Assembly (NCBI GenBank): GCA_029204225.1
Contig: CM055097.1
Coordinates: 34,102,804-34,166,803, forward strand
Length of the DNA stretch: 64,000 nt
Direction: 5' to 3'
From: Diphasiastrum complanatum
Lineage: Eukaryota; Streptophyta; Lycopodiopsida; Lycopodiales; Lycopodiaceae
Shown here in pieces: positions 1-12,200 of the stretch. Made by a program: the position numbers and the translations under genes. The first letter of the stretch is position 1, and each line of letters begins with the position of its first letter. The notes under the pieces are model-generated. The model ran no database searches. It was not told where the DNA came from and saw only the letters and a program-made list of their open reading frames with translations.

Positions 1-770
1 GTTATTGTAGACTTGCCCTAACCCTATAGCAAGTAAATTTCCAAGAAGTACTAATTGGACGGATGTCACTATGGCCCATTGGCCATTAGGAAATTGCAGT
101 ACCTTCACCTTCGATAGTGTGAGTACTATCATCGCCAAGATGAACACATTTTTTTGTACTATAAGATGTATAGGAGTGAAAATGCTCACGATGACTGATC
201 CAGAAACCAAGAATTATCCAATAATGCTTTTCAGTCTTTTACCATAAATGCTCCATCGTCCATGTTGATGTCGGGAGGTGCTGTAACTGCATTCGCTTGT
301 TGATTTGGTTTTTTCTGGTATTCTTTGCTTTGAGAACCCTACAATCTTGGATCTCGTGATTAGTGCGCTTGCAATACTTATATAACATCTTCTTCTGCGA
401 CTGTGGATTTGATAATTGTTCTTGACTTTGAGTGGGTTTCTGATTTGATGTAGACTGCTTAGAGCTTTTCTTTTCTGTCGTTTTTAGCCTTATAGAGCTT
501 GAGATGATGAAGTCGACAAAGCATCTTGAATTCTTCGATTATCTTCTTGCAGCAACATAGTGATAACTCTGGTAAGAGTTAAATCTGAGTGTGTCAAAAT
601 GATCATCACCCAGTTCTCATATGTAGAGGGCAAGCTTGAAAGCAATGTCATGATTGCATCTTGATCGTCTATGACTAATCCGACAATGGTTATATGTTGA
701 AAGAGATTCTTAAATTAGGTAACATGATTCTGAATTGAATCACCATAATACTGTAATGCTCACATGAACA
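1..770 (-). pseudogene. Decayed Ty1/copia gag-protease fragment
   Basis: Read on the minus strand, this stretch is the gag C-terminal part followed by the start of the protease region of a copia polyprotein, broken by many stops. Near 80-160 the minus strand encodes LGDDSTHTIEGEGT, typical of the segment just after a copia protease active site. Bases 340-760 parallel the gag of the element at 4600-5630, for example the stretch around 'cttggatctcgtgattag'. No LTR is visible within the window on the left side, so the fragment may continue outside. At about 770 it meets a plus-strand RT fragment, so the locus is composite. Confidence 0.55.
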
Positions 771-1499
771 GTGATGACAAACGATGATTGTCCAAGGATT
801 GAAGAAGAGAGAGAACAAATGCAACTCACACCTTACAGGAAGATGATAGGTTCACTGATGTACCTTGCAAAAAACACACGTCCTGACATTGCTTATGCGG
901 TGTTCAGGATGAGACAATTCTGCACGAATTTAGGCTCGACACATTGGAAAGTTACAAGGGATTATGGCTTGTGTTATTGTCGTGATGCAGGTTTCAAAAT
1001 GCTTTTCTATAGTGATGCTAGTTGGGCATCCCTCAAGGACGATTGTAAAAGCATCTCAGGAGGATGCACCACCACGTCAGGAGTGGCAGTTCTCTGGGTC
1101 AGCAAGAAGTAGACCATTGTGACTCAGTCATCTTGCGAAGCAGCATACGTTGCATCAACAAAGATGGCCAACGAGATAATCTGGCTAAGGCAGTTCCTAG
1201 ACGAATTGGGCGAAACAAGGAATGAGCCTCTGGTCTTGTAGATGGATAACATATCTGCAATACATCTGACGAAGGATCCTATGTTTCACTCAAGAATGAA
1301 ACACATTGCGATCAAGTATCACTTGATCAGGGATCTGATTGAGAAGAAGATGTTGCAGACCACCTTCCTTGGAACGAAAGACATGGTTGCTGACATCTTC
1401 ACCAAAGCCCTTGACAAAGGACTTTTTGAGAGACAGAGGAGCAGTCTTGGAGTCATAAAGCTATCATGCTTTGAGAGGGAGTTACCAAAGCTTTGTTAG
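771..1499 (+). pseudogene. Copia RT C-terminus and RNase H remnant
   Basis: Two plus-strand open segments (771-1112 and 1242-1499) belong to one decayed copia pol 3' end. The first carries the end of the reverse transcriptase (MIGSLMYLAKNTRPDIAYAV) and the RNase H start (YSDASWASLKDD). Between them the expected SSCEAAYVAS block is readable; the usual acidic E of CEAEYV is A here. The second holds DNISAIHLTKDP and the terminal DIFTKALDKGLFERQR block. In-frame stops after WVSKK and before MDN separate them. It resembles the pol of E4 (50231-55816) more than that of E1. No function is expected. Confidence 0.75.
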
Positions 1500-2882
1500 C
1501 TTTCAGCCCTCTGCCTGACGAAAATGTTCGCGGATGTAAAAGTCAAAAGGCATGAAGCGAAAATGTTTGTGAACACCCTGACGAGACTTACACAAACACG
1601 AAAGATTCACGAAAGAGAATTTTTCGCGGTACAGTAAGAGAAAGTCAGATGACGCGACATGAAAATAGTAGCGACACCTTTTCTGCCCTCATGCTCCAAA
1701 AAGGACCAGCAAGATCATGCAAGTACCCAAAAGTACATACATCTGATCTGATAGCATGACATCAGCAGATACACTCTAGGTTGAGGCTAATCCGCCACTC
1801 TTGTAATTTCTGATTAGTTGTAGATGCTTAATTACTCTAATCTAGAAGTTACACGACACGACTATATACTCTCTGGATGATACTTGAAACAAAACATGCA
1901 CACATGAAGTAGTCTAATGCTAGTAAGCAAGAAGACGAAAATACAGAACAGAACTCCGTCTGCATGCGAGACAAGTTTCTATAAGCAGGATCCAGAGTGA
2001 TCCACAAGTCCACTAGTAAGCGAGACATTACTCGTGGGAGAACTGTATTTCTCTCATGCCAACACACTGCGTGGATCTGCATGTAGTGCTTGAAGAATCA
2101 AAAGAATCAATAGATGATTTTATAGTCGTTGTGCACATGTCACTCTTTTGTCTGTCTGACCTTGAATGCAAATTAGTCTGCTATTATTCATGTGTCTGAT
2201 TCACATGTTCATTTAGTTTCGCACTTTGGTTTGATCTTGTTGCCATGTTGTGTTAATTTCAAAACGTAGATCAGTAGTGCCTGACTACATTCTGGAGGAC
2301 TATAGGAATGATACAGCTGGCAGTGACCAGCGATTAGATCCGAACTCCATCCGAATCGCTTTGCATTGTATCGTTTGCTTTGCTTTCGCGAGCCTTGTGA
2401 TTATCATCAGATATAGGTTCCACATGTGTGAAGGATAGCTTATTGCTGCTGTTATACGGACATGGATAGTACCATACTATGTTTTCATGTTCATGATCAG
2501 ATCTTAGTGATCTATGCAATTCTAGCATGCTAATCTTGATGAATTCTATCTTGTGACTAAATCTAAATGTGCATACCAAATTGGCTGAAAATTTTAGATC
2601 CATTACTTGTGTTTTGGATCTGTAATTTTTTCAGTTTTCATATTAGCTGTTTTCCAAAGCAATTCACCCTTTTTGAGCAAATTTTCATGAATTCACCTTA
2701 TGACAATAATTTTAATCTTCCACGAAGCTCCAATCGAAGGAGCTTTGCCACTTCCTACCATCCAGACCACCTGCACCCCCCGTACAATGTCCTTTTTCCC
2801 TGAGATGCTTCTCATGACATTTTTCTTGATGAAAAATGCCAACGATGGCTCCACCGAATCGTGCATACGTGCAACACGCTAG
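1500..2882. other. No gene seen; probable retroelement UTR/LTR debris
   Basis: This follows the RNase H remnant, where the 3' untranslated region and 3' LTR of that element should lie. I could not find a matching second LTR copy in the window. The short open frames here (for example 1849-2082 minus and 2250-2438 plus) show no recognisable motif. Confidence 0.4.
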
Positions 2883-3180
2883 CGCTTTGATACCAAGTTA
2901 AAATTTTAATAGGATCTAGTGTAGTAAGATCACATCAATCAATCACCATAGCCACTTCTCACAAGCTCTCAAAGATGGCACAACAAAAGTTAATAGATTA
3001 CAAAGAAACACCATACATATAGGAAAAGCCCCAAATTCCATGGGCTTAACAAGTGTCATTAAATTGGCCAGTGTGGCTACTTGGCTAACCCAAGTAGCCG
3101 GCTATGGGACAAATGCCCACTAATATGTCGATGGCGGGTCAACAAGTTCCGATAACAACCAAATACAATAAATCTAATTA
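2883..3180 (-). repeat. Primer-binding site and LTR-like fragment
   Basis: The minus strand at 2883-2894 reads TGGTATCAAAGC, a common variant of the plant retroelement primer-binding site for initiator-Met tRNA. The sequence to the right would then be a 5' LTR of a minus-strand element, roughly 2895 onward; its right end is not defined and no partner LTR was found. The call rests on the primer-site match alone. Confidence 0.35.
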
Positions 3181-3520
3181 ACCATACACTAAATATAGTA
3201 TCACATTTGAAGCTTATACTGATGAATCAGATCAAAATTGATTTCTAGTTATTTTGGACTTGTTCTAGTGCGCTTACCACTCACTCTCATCTCAAAAAAT
3301 GAAGATAAAGTGAAATCACAAAGATTTAGAACCTCACAGTACTATCTCTCTTGTAACTAGTTGACTAGCATGTAAAATTTTGAAGAAACTTGATCAACCT
3401 ATGATGTCCTCTCCATAGAATCAAATTTAGATCTGAATATACTTAAAAACATTATTGCATATGTTCAAAACCTTCCAACAAGAGCTCCAGTAAAAAACAT
3501 AAAGATTGAAATTGATTCAC

Positions 3521-3970
3521 TGATAGGGCGATAGAACGTAAACAGACAAGGGAGAAGGAAATATTTGTAGAATGACTCTTCCCGTTGTTATGGGCTGCCA
3601 AGTGCAAGAACAATTTGAAAGAATGTAAATGCTAAATTACAATCACAGCTCAATCGCTCTGCCAAACAGGATATTAAAAAAAGTTATTCATACTCAAAAA
3701 CAAATGGATGAGTACAGTCCATCGAAGAGATTAGAAATGCTGTGAGGTATTACTACAAATGTTTCTTAATAAGAAGTTTAGATCAGAATATCAAAGTGGT
3801 AAAGCAGTGTGATAATGCAAGTTCCTCAGGTGTCAAAGACAGCCATCATCTGATCAGAAATTGAGGAGTCGTAGACGTCCGTGTTCTGATCAAAGTGAGT
3901 AAACGAGCGTGATCAAACAGAAATGAAGTATATCACAATAAGCATTCATCTACGTTATACACAGATAGAA
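3521..3970 (-). repeat. 3' LTR of element E0
   Basis: Begins TGATAGGGCGATAG and runs to cacagatagaa, matching 5783-6224. It has the intact TG terminus that the right copy has lost (TA there). The right edge runs straight into integrase coding sequence rather than a polypurine tract. Confidence 0.75.
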
Positions 3971-4440
3971 GTTGTGAACTGTTTGCCATGTTCAGCCAGG
4001 TAGTCGGACATCTCGTTGGAGAGGTATTCGCCGCCACCATTAATTCGGAGAGCTTTCACTCTTCTAGATGTTTGTGTCTCAGCCATGGCCTTGAATCTTT
4101 TAAAGCATTCAAAGCCTTTTGATTTGTGCTTAATGAACATGATTGTAGATCATCTAGAATAAATATCTATGAAAGTGATAAAATAAATTGCATCTCCTAA
4201 GGATGGAGTTGGCGTTGGACCACAGAGATCGTTATGTATAGAATCTAATACATGCTTTGTTTTGACAAAATGTGATTTGGGAAACTTGCTTCTAGAGTGT
4301 TTGTCGTAGATGTAGGATTCATAGAAGAAAGATTTCCTATCTAATGAAGAAGGAAAATACAATCCATCAACCAAATTATTACGATGCATATAAGAAAGTG
4401 ACCTTGTATTCACGTGTCCAAATCAACTATGCCACAAAAA
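3971..4440 (-). pseudogene. Truncated copia integrase fragment
   Basis: Minus-strand reading gives a pre-integrase segment and the start of the integrase core (HNDLCGP, YFITFIDIYSR) at about 4150-4413, then a second open piece at 3955-4140 with RINGGGEYLSNE. In intact copia integrases this second block reads SDNGGEY, so the second catalytic aspartate is lost. The frame stops where the LTR begins. It is a remnant of element E0. Confidence 0.7.
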
Positions 4441-4599
4441 AACATTATCGTTTACATTTTCATGAGAGATAGTAGCTAATGCAAATGATCAGAGAGTAAG
4501 TATAGATTTTTTACTCTAGTGCACGTAGTCAGAGTTCATCGAAAATTGTACATTGTTCAAAAGAGAAAGTAACAATGTAGCCCTCATCAGTTATCTTAG

Positions 4600-5630
4600 A
4601 GATTGGTAGTAGGTTCTTTGATAGTTGAGGTACATGAAGAACATTGAGAACACAGATAAAAAGATCGTTGTTGAACGTGATCTTGATTGTCCCTTCCACA
4701 CGTATGGTGCTTGAATCTCCGAGGTAGATGATCTATGTTGTAAGCTGTATATTCGATAAACCATTCCTTGCGAGAGGTCATGTGTTGGGTAGTGCCGCTA
4801 TTCAGGTACCAGCTATTGTGGTCTTCGTTGCCACTGTTGTAAGCCATTAACAGGTGTGATTCTTGCTCCTTAATTTTTGTTGCATTGGAGGAATCTGGTT
4901 GCTGTTGTTGTTGCTTCTTTGCCTTGTTGTAGATGCAGATTCGACATTCCTTGATGTCGTGATTAGCTCTCTTGCAATATCTATAGAAGAGCTTCTTGCA
5001 CGATCCACTGCTCTCACTTTGAGTATGAGGCTTCTGTTGTTGCTGCTGCTGCACTTGATTCTTGGCCTTGGAATAGTCTTTCTTCTTGGTGTACAGGGCC
5101 ACAGACTTGTCTTTGATGGACAGTCTGCTAGTCATTCTCCGCATTTCTTCTTGAAGGAGATGACCAACCACTTTTTGAAGAGTGATGTTGTGTTGTGCGG
5201 AGATCATCACCACAAAGTGTTCATACAACTTTGAAAGAGAAGAAAGCAAGGTCATAATGACATCATCATCTTGAATAGCACATCCTACAGCTATAACTAA
5301 TCCATTAAAGACTTAAATTTGTTGATGTGAGAAGTGATGGCAGTAGAATCAGTCATGCTAAGTGTGAAGAACTTTTTTCTAAGGTGTAATCTAGTGGTTA
5401 CATCTTGAGTCTCGTATAGACTTGATAACAAATCCAGTGTTTCCTTAGAGGTTTTGCATGTGATAACATGGAATATTTGGGAGTCGACCAGATTGAGTGT
5501 GATACATGCTAAGGCTTTATGATCTTTGATCTTCCATGTCTTTGCTTGATCACCATCTTCTGGTTTCAGGTCAAAACTTTCTACTACATCCCAAAGATCT
5601 CTATCTATCAACATCATCCGGAGATTTTTA
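4600..5630 (-). pseudogene. Copia gag and protease remnant of E0
   Basis: Two minus-strand open segments, 5297-5617 and 4596-5255, are successive parts of one copia gag broken by a frameshift. The first matches the UBN2-type capsid region (DLWDVVESF, SLYETQ, INKFKSLMD). The second holds a Gln-rich linker, a degenerate zinc knuckle (FYRYCKRANHDIKEC, first Cys replaced by Tyr) and a protease start reading NSGTTQHMT, where the family has DSG. Loss of the aspartate and a knuckle cysteine shows it is dead. Plus-strand open frames over this region are shadows. Confidence 0.7.
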
Positions 5631-5767
5631 ACTTCCAGATGTAGAAGTTAGAACCATTGAATTTGTCAATGATTGTAGCCTTGTTGGATAATGAAGATGA
5701 TGAGTTACCAATATGAGACATGTCAACAGTATTACAAATAGAATAATCTCTCGGTTTATTGAACAAA

Positions 5768-5779
5768 GCTCTGATACCA
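5768..5779 (-). promoter_or_regulatory. tRNA primer-binding site of E0
   Basis: The minus strand reads TGGTATCAGAGC three bases inside the right LTR, complementary to the 3' end of plant initiator-Met tRNA and marking the start of minus-strand DNA synthesis. Confidence 0.8.
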
Positions 5780-5782
5780 ATC

Positions 5783-6224
5783 TAATAAGGCAATAGAACG
5801 TAAACAGACAAGGGAGAAGGAAATATTTGCAGAATGACTCTTCCCATTGTTATGGGCTGCCATGTGCAAGAACAATCTGAAAGAATGTAAATGCTAAATT
5901 ACAATCACAGCTCAATCGCTCTGTCCAACAGGATATTAAGAAAAGCTATTCATACTCAAAAACAAATGGATGAGTACAGTCCACCGAAGAGATTAGAAAT
6001 GGTGTGAGGTATTACTGCAAATGTTTCTTAATAAGAAGTTCAGATTAGAATGATAAAGCAGTGTGATAATACAAGTTTCTCAGGCGTCAAAGACAGCCAT
6101 TGTCTGATCAAAAACTGAGGAGTCATAGATGTCCGTGTTCTGATCAAAATGAGTAAACGAGCATGATCAAACAGAAACAAAGTGCATCACAATAAGCATT
6201 CATCCACATTATACACAGATAGAA
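5783..6224 (-). repeat. 5' LTR of element E0
   Basis: Matches 3521-3970 along its length with about 30 differences by eye. The terminus next to the primer site reads TA instead of TG. The shared sequence ends at cacagatagaa. Confidence 0.75.
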
Positions 6225-6369
6225 AATCGTGTTGCTGTTATATTATATTGAAACACAACAATAAATTATAACCAGTATGGCAACATAACATAGAGGTTCA
6301 AATTCATCTTATGGATGCAACATCACATAGAGTGTGTGATGAAGGTGTATTTATACACCGGATTTATGT

Positions 6370-6900
6370 ATCCAATTATAAGGGAGGCTCCCTAAGATCT
6401 TGCTTACAAGATAACACACAATGGAAAACACACTATGGAGCAACCACCCAACCAAGTAGAAGCAACCAATCAACTCTAGAAGCTTCACCCTCAAGCCAAT
6501 AAACAAGAGGCATGAATGTAGAGTGAAACCCTGGCAATGAATCCATGATCACAATGAGGAGTAGGGCGAGTTTGGCCTCAATATATAGATCCAAAAGCAT
6601 CCTGGGCACATAACCATGCATAGCCCTAAGTTTTCTATACATAGATTCACCTAGAATAGAGTCCTATGCATGGACTAACTATTCATAGAATTGCTATTGA
6701 TAACTCTACACATGCGTACATTGTCTCATACCTTGTCTAAACCCATTTAGTGTGTTTAGGGCCTCACAAGGATATTAGTTACTTTCGGGTCACATCCAGT
6801 ATGACGTGGCATAACTAACAACTTGATTTACTGGAGTACCGTGTATTCAAGACTAGGATTATATTGCATCCTACTTACTGGTCATGGACATAACATTCTT
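6370..6900. repeat. Degenerate LTR related to 40921-41395
   Basis: Shares several ordered blocks with the LTR-like sequence at 40921-41395: aatgaggagtagggc, a CACAAGG block followed by TTA, a TGGAGTACCG block and CTAGGATTAT. The order and spacing are kept, so both derive from one LTR family. Ends are not defined here. Confidence 0.5.
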
Positions 6901-8470
6901 CATTAGAGGAGTTCTAAATCCAAAAAAGACCCTTTGTAGAGATTCTTTTTATATTTTTTCTCAATTTTTTCTTACACATGGACCAATCAAAACACTCAAA
7001 TTTGAAATCTACATAACGTAACTTTTTGAGTCCACATTTTGATTCCACACTAAAAATGACATAATTTCTTAGTGGTAAGTCCAAATTTAGTGGAGTTTGG
7101 TGCATTGGAAAGCGCTTAACAAGGGCTTTCCAATGATATGTTACATGACATACTTTTGAAGTACGATTAAAAAGTTATGGCAAGTCAAAAGTATTAGTGT
7201 TATAATATTTTAATAATATAAACTACATCTTGCACGAATTCTTAAAGAGTCTTTTTGGAGCTCAAAACTCCTCTAATGCCCTCCTTAAACTATTTCTATC
7301 CTTAGAAACTCTCTAAACAAGAAAAAATAACATGAACGGTTCTTTTAACTTTAAATATCAACCTAGAAAATTATTATCCTTAGTCTAACTTCCACATCAA
7401 ACAAGTACTTAGAGATAATTCTATTTTCCAAATGATAATCTCTACACTGGAGTACAACTCAGGTTTGAACAAGTACACTAAGCGATAAATTTCCCAACTG
7501 GATTATATTCACCATAAGTTAGTAACATCACCTTCATGTAAAGCATTTACATGAAACATTGGGTGAGATAAGCTAACTTAAGATATTAAAGTTAAAGAAA
7601 TAATAAAATAATTATAATTACAATCTGAAATCATCCACAAACTCTGGCAAATAATTCATAAGTTTTCAAGTACAAATATCCTTAGAATCCAATTCCAAGA
7701 CATGATAATTCATTTAACTAGAATTTCTAGGAGAATCATTAAGATATAGAATGATTAAAACTCAACTCTGAGTATCCCAGATACTCTTTTGAGTTAAATG
7801 CTCCTGTTCCTAGCACTAAATTTAAGAAAATAGCATTCATGCATCTTAATAGACATGTTTGTCTCCTAAGATAACTGGAGGTCCAACTCAAATGAAGAAC
7901 TGTACTCAAGCATCTGCAGACCATACTATAGTAGAATAGCATCCACTAGATAATGTCTGTGAGATCCATAGGTTCTCAGTTAAAATACTGGAGTAGGGAG
8001 ATTCAAAACACGGATTCGAATTCTTATTCAATTAATAGACCAAGACTTAATCGTCACACCTAAGAATCATTACAATTCCTCATAATCCTTTGACAACAAT
8101 TAAGTATCTATTTATGATCCGTCAACCACAAATATTTAGATTCGTATGATTCGTCAATCACAATTTTCTGGAATCCAAAACCAATACTTAACCATTTACA
8201 GGACACTGGAGTATATGTCCAACATAACTCAGGAAAAATAAGAATCATTCCAAAATCTTTCTACTAAGAAAATATTGGATTTAGGAATATTCTCTAAACA
8301 TGCTTCTTTAACTGAAGTGCAAGATTCAAGGTCTAGAAACTATTGGTAATTAAAGACTGAATGCATACCAAGATGACAATCATCTTCAACTACAAAACTT
8401 TAGATAACAATCTAGAATCACATCTAGGTACCCAAAGTCTTGCTGAATATCAATTCAGATGTTATTCTTG

Positions 8471-8500
8471 GATTCATTATGATTCATTATGATTCATTAT
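8471..8500. repeat. Three exact copies of a 10-bp repeat
   Basis: The unit GATTCATTAT is repeated three times head to tail, a small tandem expansion. Confidence 0.9.
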
Positions 8501-9197
8501 CCATTTGAGCTCTCTGGGGTACAATCACTAATGAGCTGAGTCTATTTCTTAACAAAGGAATACTCTATCCCAAGAATATTGTTTATCCAATGCACACAAT
8601 TTTGACTAATGAACCCAAATGATTCACTAACCATGCGTCTTACAAGCAATATAGTTCAAAACCGTCAGTTTATGGTGAATCCACATCACACTGATCGTTT
8701 TATCAATTAACTTTATCTTGGAGTAATCAACTACTCAAGTTAATTGCCAATGATTCAAAAATCTTAAATGTCTTGGTGAAGAATTCAATTATACTAGTAT
8801 AACACCACATTTAGATCCTTACCCAAATCATTTATAAGTTAATCCATAAATCTTCTATACAAAGATTTGTTAACTTTGCAAGTATCTGTAAAAACGATAC
8901 TTGATCATATGCTTATGTTCACCGACTAGGTTAAGTGCACCAAATAACTCTAGTAACCAAGAATACACAGTAGATTCATACAAGATTAATCGTGTACATA
9001 TGTGAATAATCTCACTATGACCTAGTACATAAACACATTTTTATCTGGCAGATTCCTCCAGAACCCACATATGTTACTCACATATCTCACTGAGATCTTG
9101 TAACTCAGCTACAAAATATTTTCTATTTCTCATGAGTAAATAACATATCCTGAAAATCTTTGAGACGAATAAAATTCACTTTCAACAGTTTTCCAAT

Positions 9198-9241
9198 CCC
9201 ACTTACCTCTAATTACATACCCACTTACCTCTAATTACATA
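9198..9241. repeat. 22-bp exact tandem duplication
   Basis: A 22-bp unit starting CCCACTTACC and ending TTACATA occurs twice without a difference, consistent with a recent slippage or repair event. Confidence 0.9.
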
Positions 9242-12200
9242 ATTTCTCCCCCTGATTAACCCCTCTCTGATCCTAGTACTTAAACTAATATTAGGTTGAT
9301 CCAATATAGAACTCTCAGACTTAAATTCTGATCAAACTTACTTCTATTCCAAACAAAATAGAATTAGTAACTTTTGACGTTTTACTGTACTACTTATAAA
9401 TAATGATTCAAATTCCAAACATGTTCTAGTTCCAGATTGTCCACACAATCCCTAGAGAATTTCTCTTATTTTAAAAAGTTCCAATTAGGTATCTTACTCT
9501 CCAAAATTACTTTCAGACCAAATCTCATTTCTATGTCGCAGTTGGTTCTCTTCCGAAAACTATGCAACTGACAGATTCCCAAATAGAATTTTATCCCACC
9601 ACTTCACCCCGCCTTTTAAGGAAATTATAAATTTCCATAAAAGTTAACTAGAAAGATGATATATGAAAATATCTAAATCCTAGAAAAGTCAGTAATAAGT
9701 GCTTCCACTAAAAGGAGTCACCGTATTACACATAGGACTTTTCCTTCAAATATTTTCACTCTGAGTGATAGAAACTACTATTCCATTGAAATCCATTTAT
9801 GCAACAAAGATATTTCATGGTTTAAGAAATTGAAACATTTTAACCTTAGAATTTATCTGAATTCCAAGTCTATTCCTACAAGTAGTAATTTATATGACAT
9901 AACAGTCTTTCAGAAGAATAACTTCATGCCGGAAAGAATCATATAAATCAGTCTGATGTCTTATATTTGAGAAATTACTAAGAAGTAAAGGACTAATTAA
10001 GAAAGCGAGAAATAGATTTGAGGGCCTCTGAATTTGTAAATAATGAAATACCACATTGGGATCTAGATTAAACCTCAAAATTTTCCAAAATACCCCACAT
10101 TTGATCAAATGGTTTTCTTCTTTCCCATATCGCGACTAGGTACTAAAACACACCATTGATCATCAGATCTTTACAATCCTAGAATTTTCTCTCCAAGATT
10201 ACCGATGTCCCATACCATCAGCTTTTCCTTCCAGAAAACTCTTAACCACCTTATCTGATATTCTAGAGATCCACTGATCATCTAGCTGTCCTATAATCCA
10301 TATAGGATATTATCTCTTGTTCCCAAACACTGGAGAATCCATTTATTTGGATGACTGGCATGCCTATCAGATGGATACCCATAATCTACATTTGATTATG
10401 TGACTTAGACAGAAGAATTAACATGGTTCACTATGACACTCTGAACCTTTCTAGTTATTGACAAGCTTCGAAATCCTACTGATGCATCAAGTCTAGGGAC
10501 AAGCTTCTGTCAACTAACAGATCCAATGTAATCCACGTATCAGATTCCACTTCTAAACCTCACAATTGACATCCAAAACTACGAATAACTCAATGGTTAC
10601 AAAGATATCAGTTACAAATTCATCTGAATGAATTCTAACCAGGTAAATATGGGCGATGTCAAGATAGTCTAAAGTTGCAATTTGACCTTTGTTGCTAGAG
10701 AGATTTTTTGTTTACAAATTTCTACATTTGTGAATAATTTGTCATTAGTCAAGAAAGAAAATAAATAAATCCTAAGTATGCACCTTATCCGCAAATGCAA
10801 ACCATCCAGACTTTTTTAATGCCATTTCACTAATAGGAGAAAGCTAACTACTTAGTGAATGAATTCTCTATCATTTTACAATATGGATATTTGAAATTTT
10901 GTTATTCTACATATTTTTAATTTTTGCAAGTTAGAGCTGTTGTAGCATAGGAGTATTTAAGAACAAGATAAAATAGTTTGTTCATAAAAAATGTCAAATA
11001 TTTGTTGTTTATTAGTGACGTTTCAAACATTCAATTTGACTTTAGATAGACTCAAATTATCTTCAAAATAATAATATAAAAGTTAATAGTCATTTGCATT
11101 TTTTGAGAAAACTTTAAGTCTTACTATGTAAAAAGACTTTGGTCAACATTAGAACCATGATTATGCAATACATACCATGCACAAGTAAGCTTGTAATGGA
11201 CCCTTGAAAATTGTGATAATTGATTCATGTATACTTTTATATATTTCAAATACAAACGATACTTATTCAGTGATTGGGAAAACAGTTGGTGCATATCAAA
11301 TGTAAGCAACACAAAACTGACTTGTCTTAGATTGGCCTTTGAAAATTTTATCAACTTGATATAGATTTACATTTGTGGTTGTCATCACGCCCATAATATA
11401 GTCAAATCTTAGTTTTTGAGTTATAGAGATATACATTCACCAAAGTGAATTGGAGCTTCTTCATATTGATCTTTTGGTAATATGTGAGTTGATATTCATA
11501 ATACAAACAAGTAGCTCCATTATGAATTTGATCTACAAAGAACAATAAATGCACTAGAATTTTGTGTTATACCATCATGGCATTATACAAAGAGAAACAA
11601 ATGCATTTAAAGGTCATGCTTTATGGCCATCAATTCAAAGCTTTTTAATATCTTTCATTATTTAACTAGCCACAAAAAAAATCTGTTTTATAACTTATCT
11701 GTCTAGACACCTTTCTATTAAAATACAATGACTTGAACTATATAGACTTTGAACACATTGCATACAACAATGCAAGTTCTAGTGTGTTAGTGTAAGCCAT
11801 ATGTTTATTGTATTTTTTTAATGTTTCTATGATGGCTTCATACTTTGCACTTAAAGGAAATAAAGAGTTTGACTGCCAATTTCAGATTGATAGCATTATA
11901 AAAGGATGTAATTTATATTTATAGTCCTTTTGGGACTAGTACAGTTACATATTTAAGTGATCATGTCCCATGCTTTTGTAGTACATGATATACATCACAA
12001 CTTAGTTGTTGCAAATTGAACATACTTTTATACTAACTAGCTTCATTGATAAATTTTGTTCGTAGGTTGACATTAAGTTTACATAGAACATCATACAAAA
12101 AATAATTTTATGATAAATGGTCCACATCACATGCATCTTTAACATTAAATGATTGATTCAAGTGTTATATATTGTCATAAAAGCAAACTCAACTATGACA

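Larger units (their letters stand above)
3521..6224 (-). mobile_element. Internally deleted Ty1/copia element (E0)
   Basis: Two direct repeats of about 445 bp (3521-3970 and 5783-6224), roughly 7% different by eye, flank a minus-strand copia interior. The primer-binding site abuts the right LTR. Gag, a damaged protease and the N-terminal part of integrase are present in the expected order. The rest of integrase, all of RT and RNase H, and the polypurine tract are missing: the left LTR joins the integrase reading frame directly near 3970. I found no clear target-site duplication. The age and the deletion mean it is not autonomous. Confidence 0.75.

Noticed and set aside
4863-5234. Plus-strand Leu-rich open frame, 123 codons
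   Set aside because: Antisense to the Gln-rich gag linker of E0; a shadow frame.
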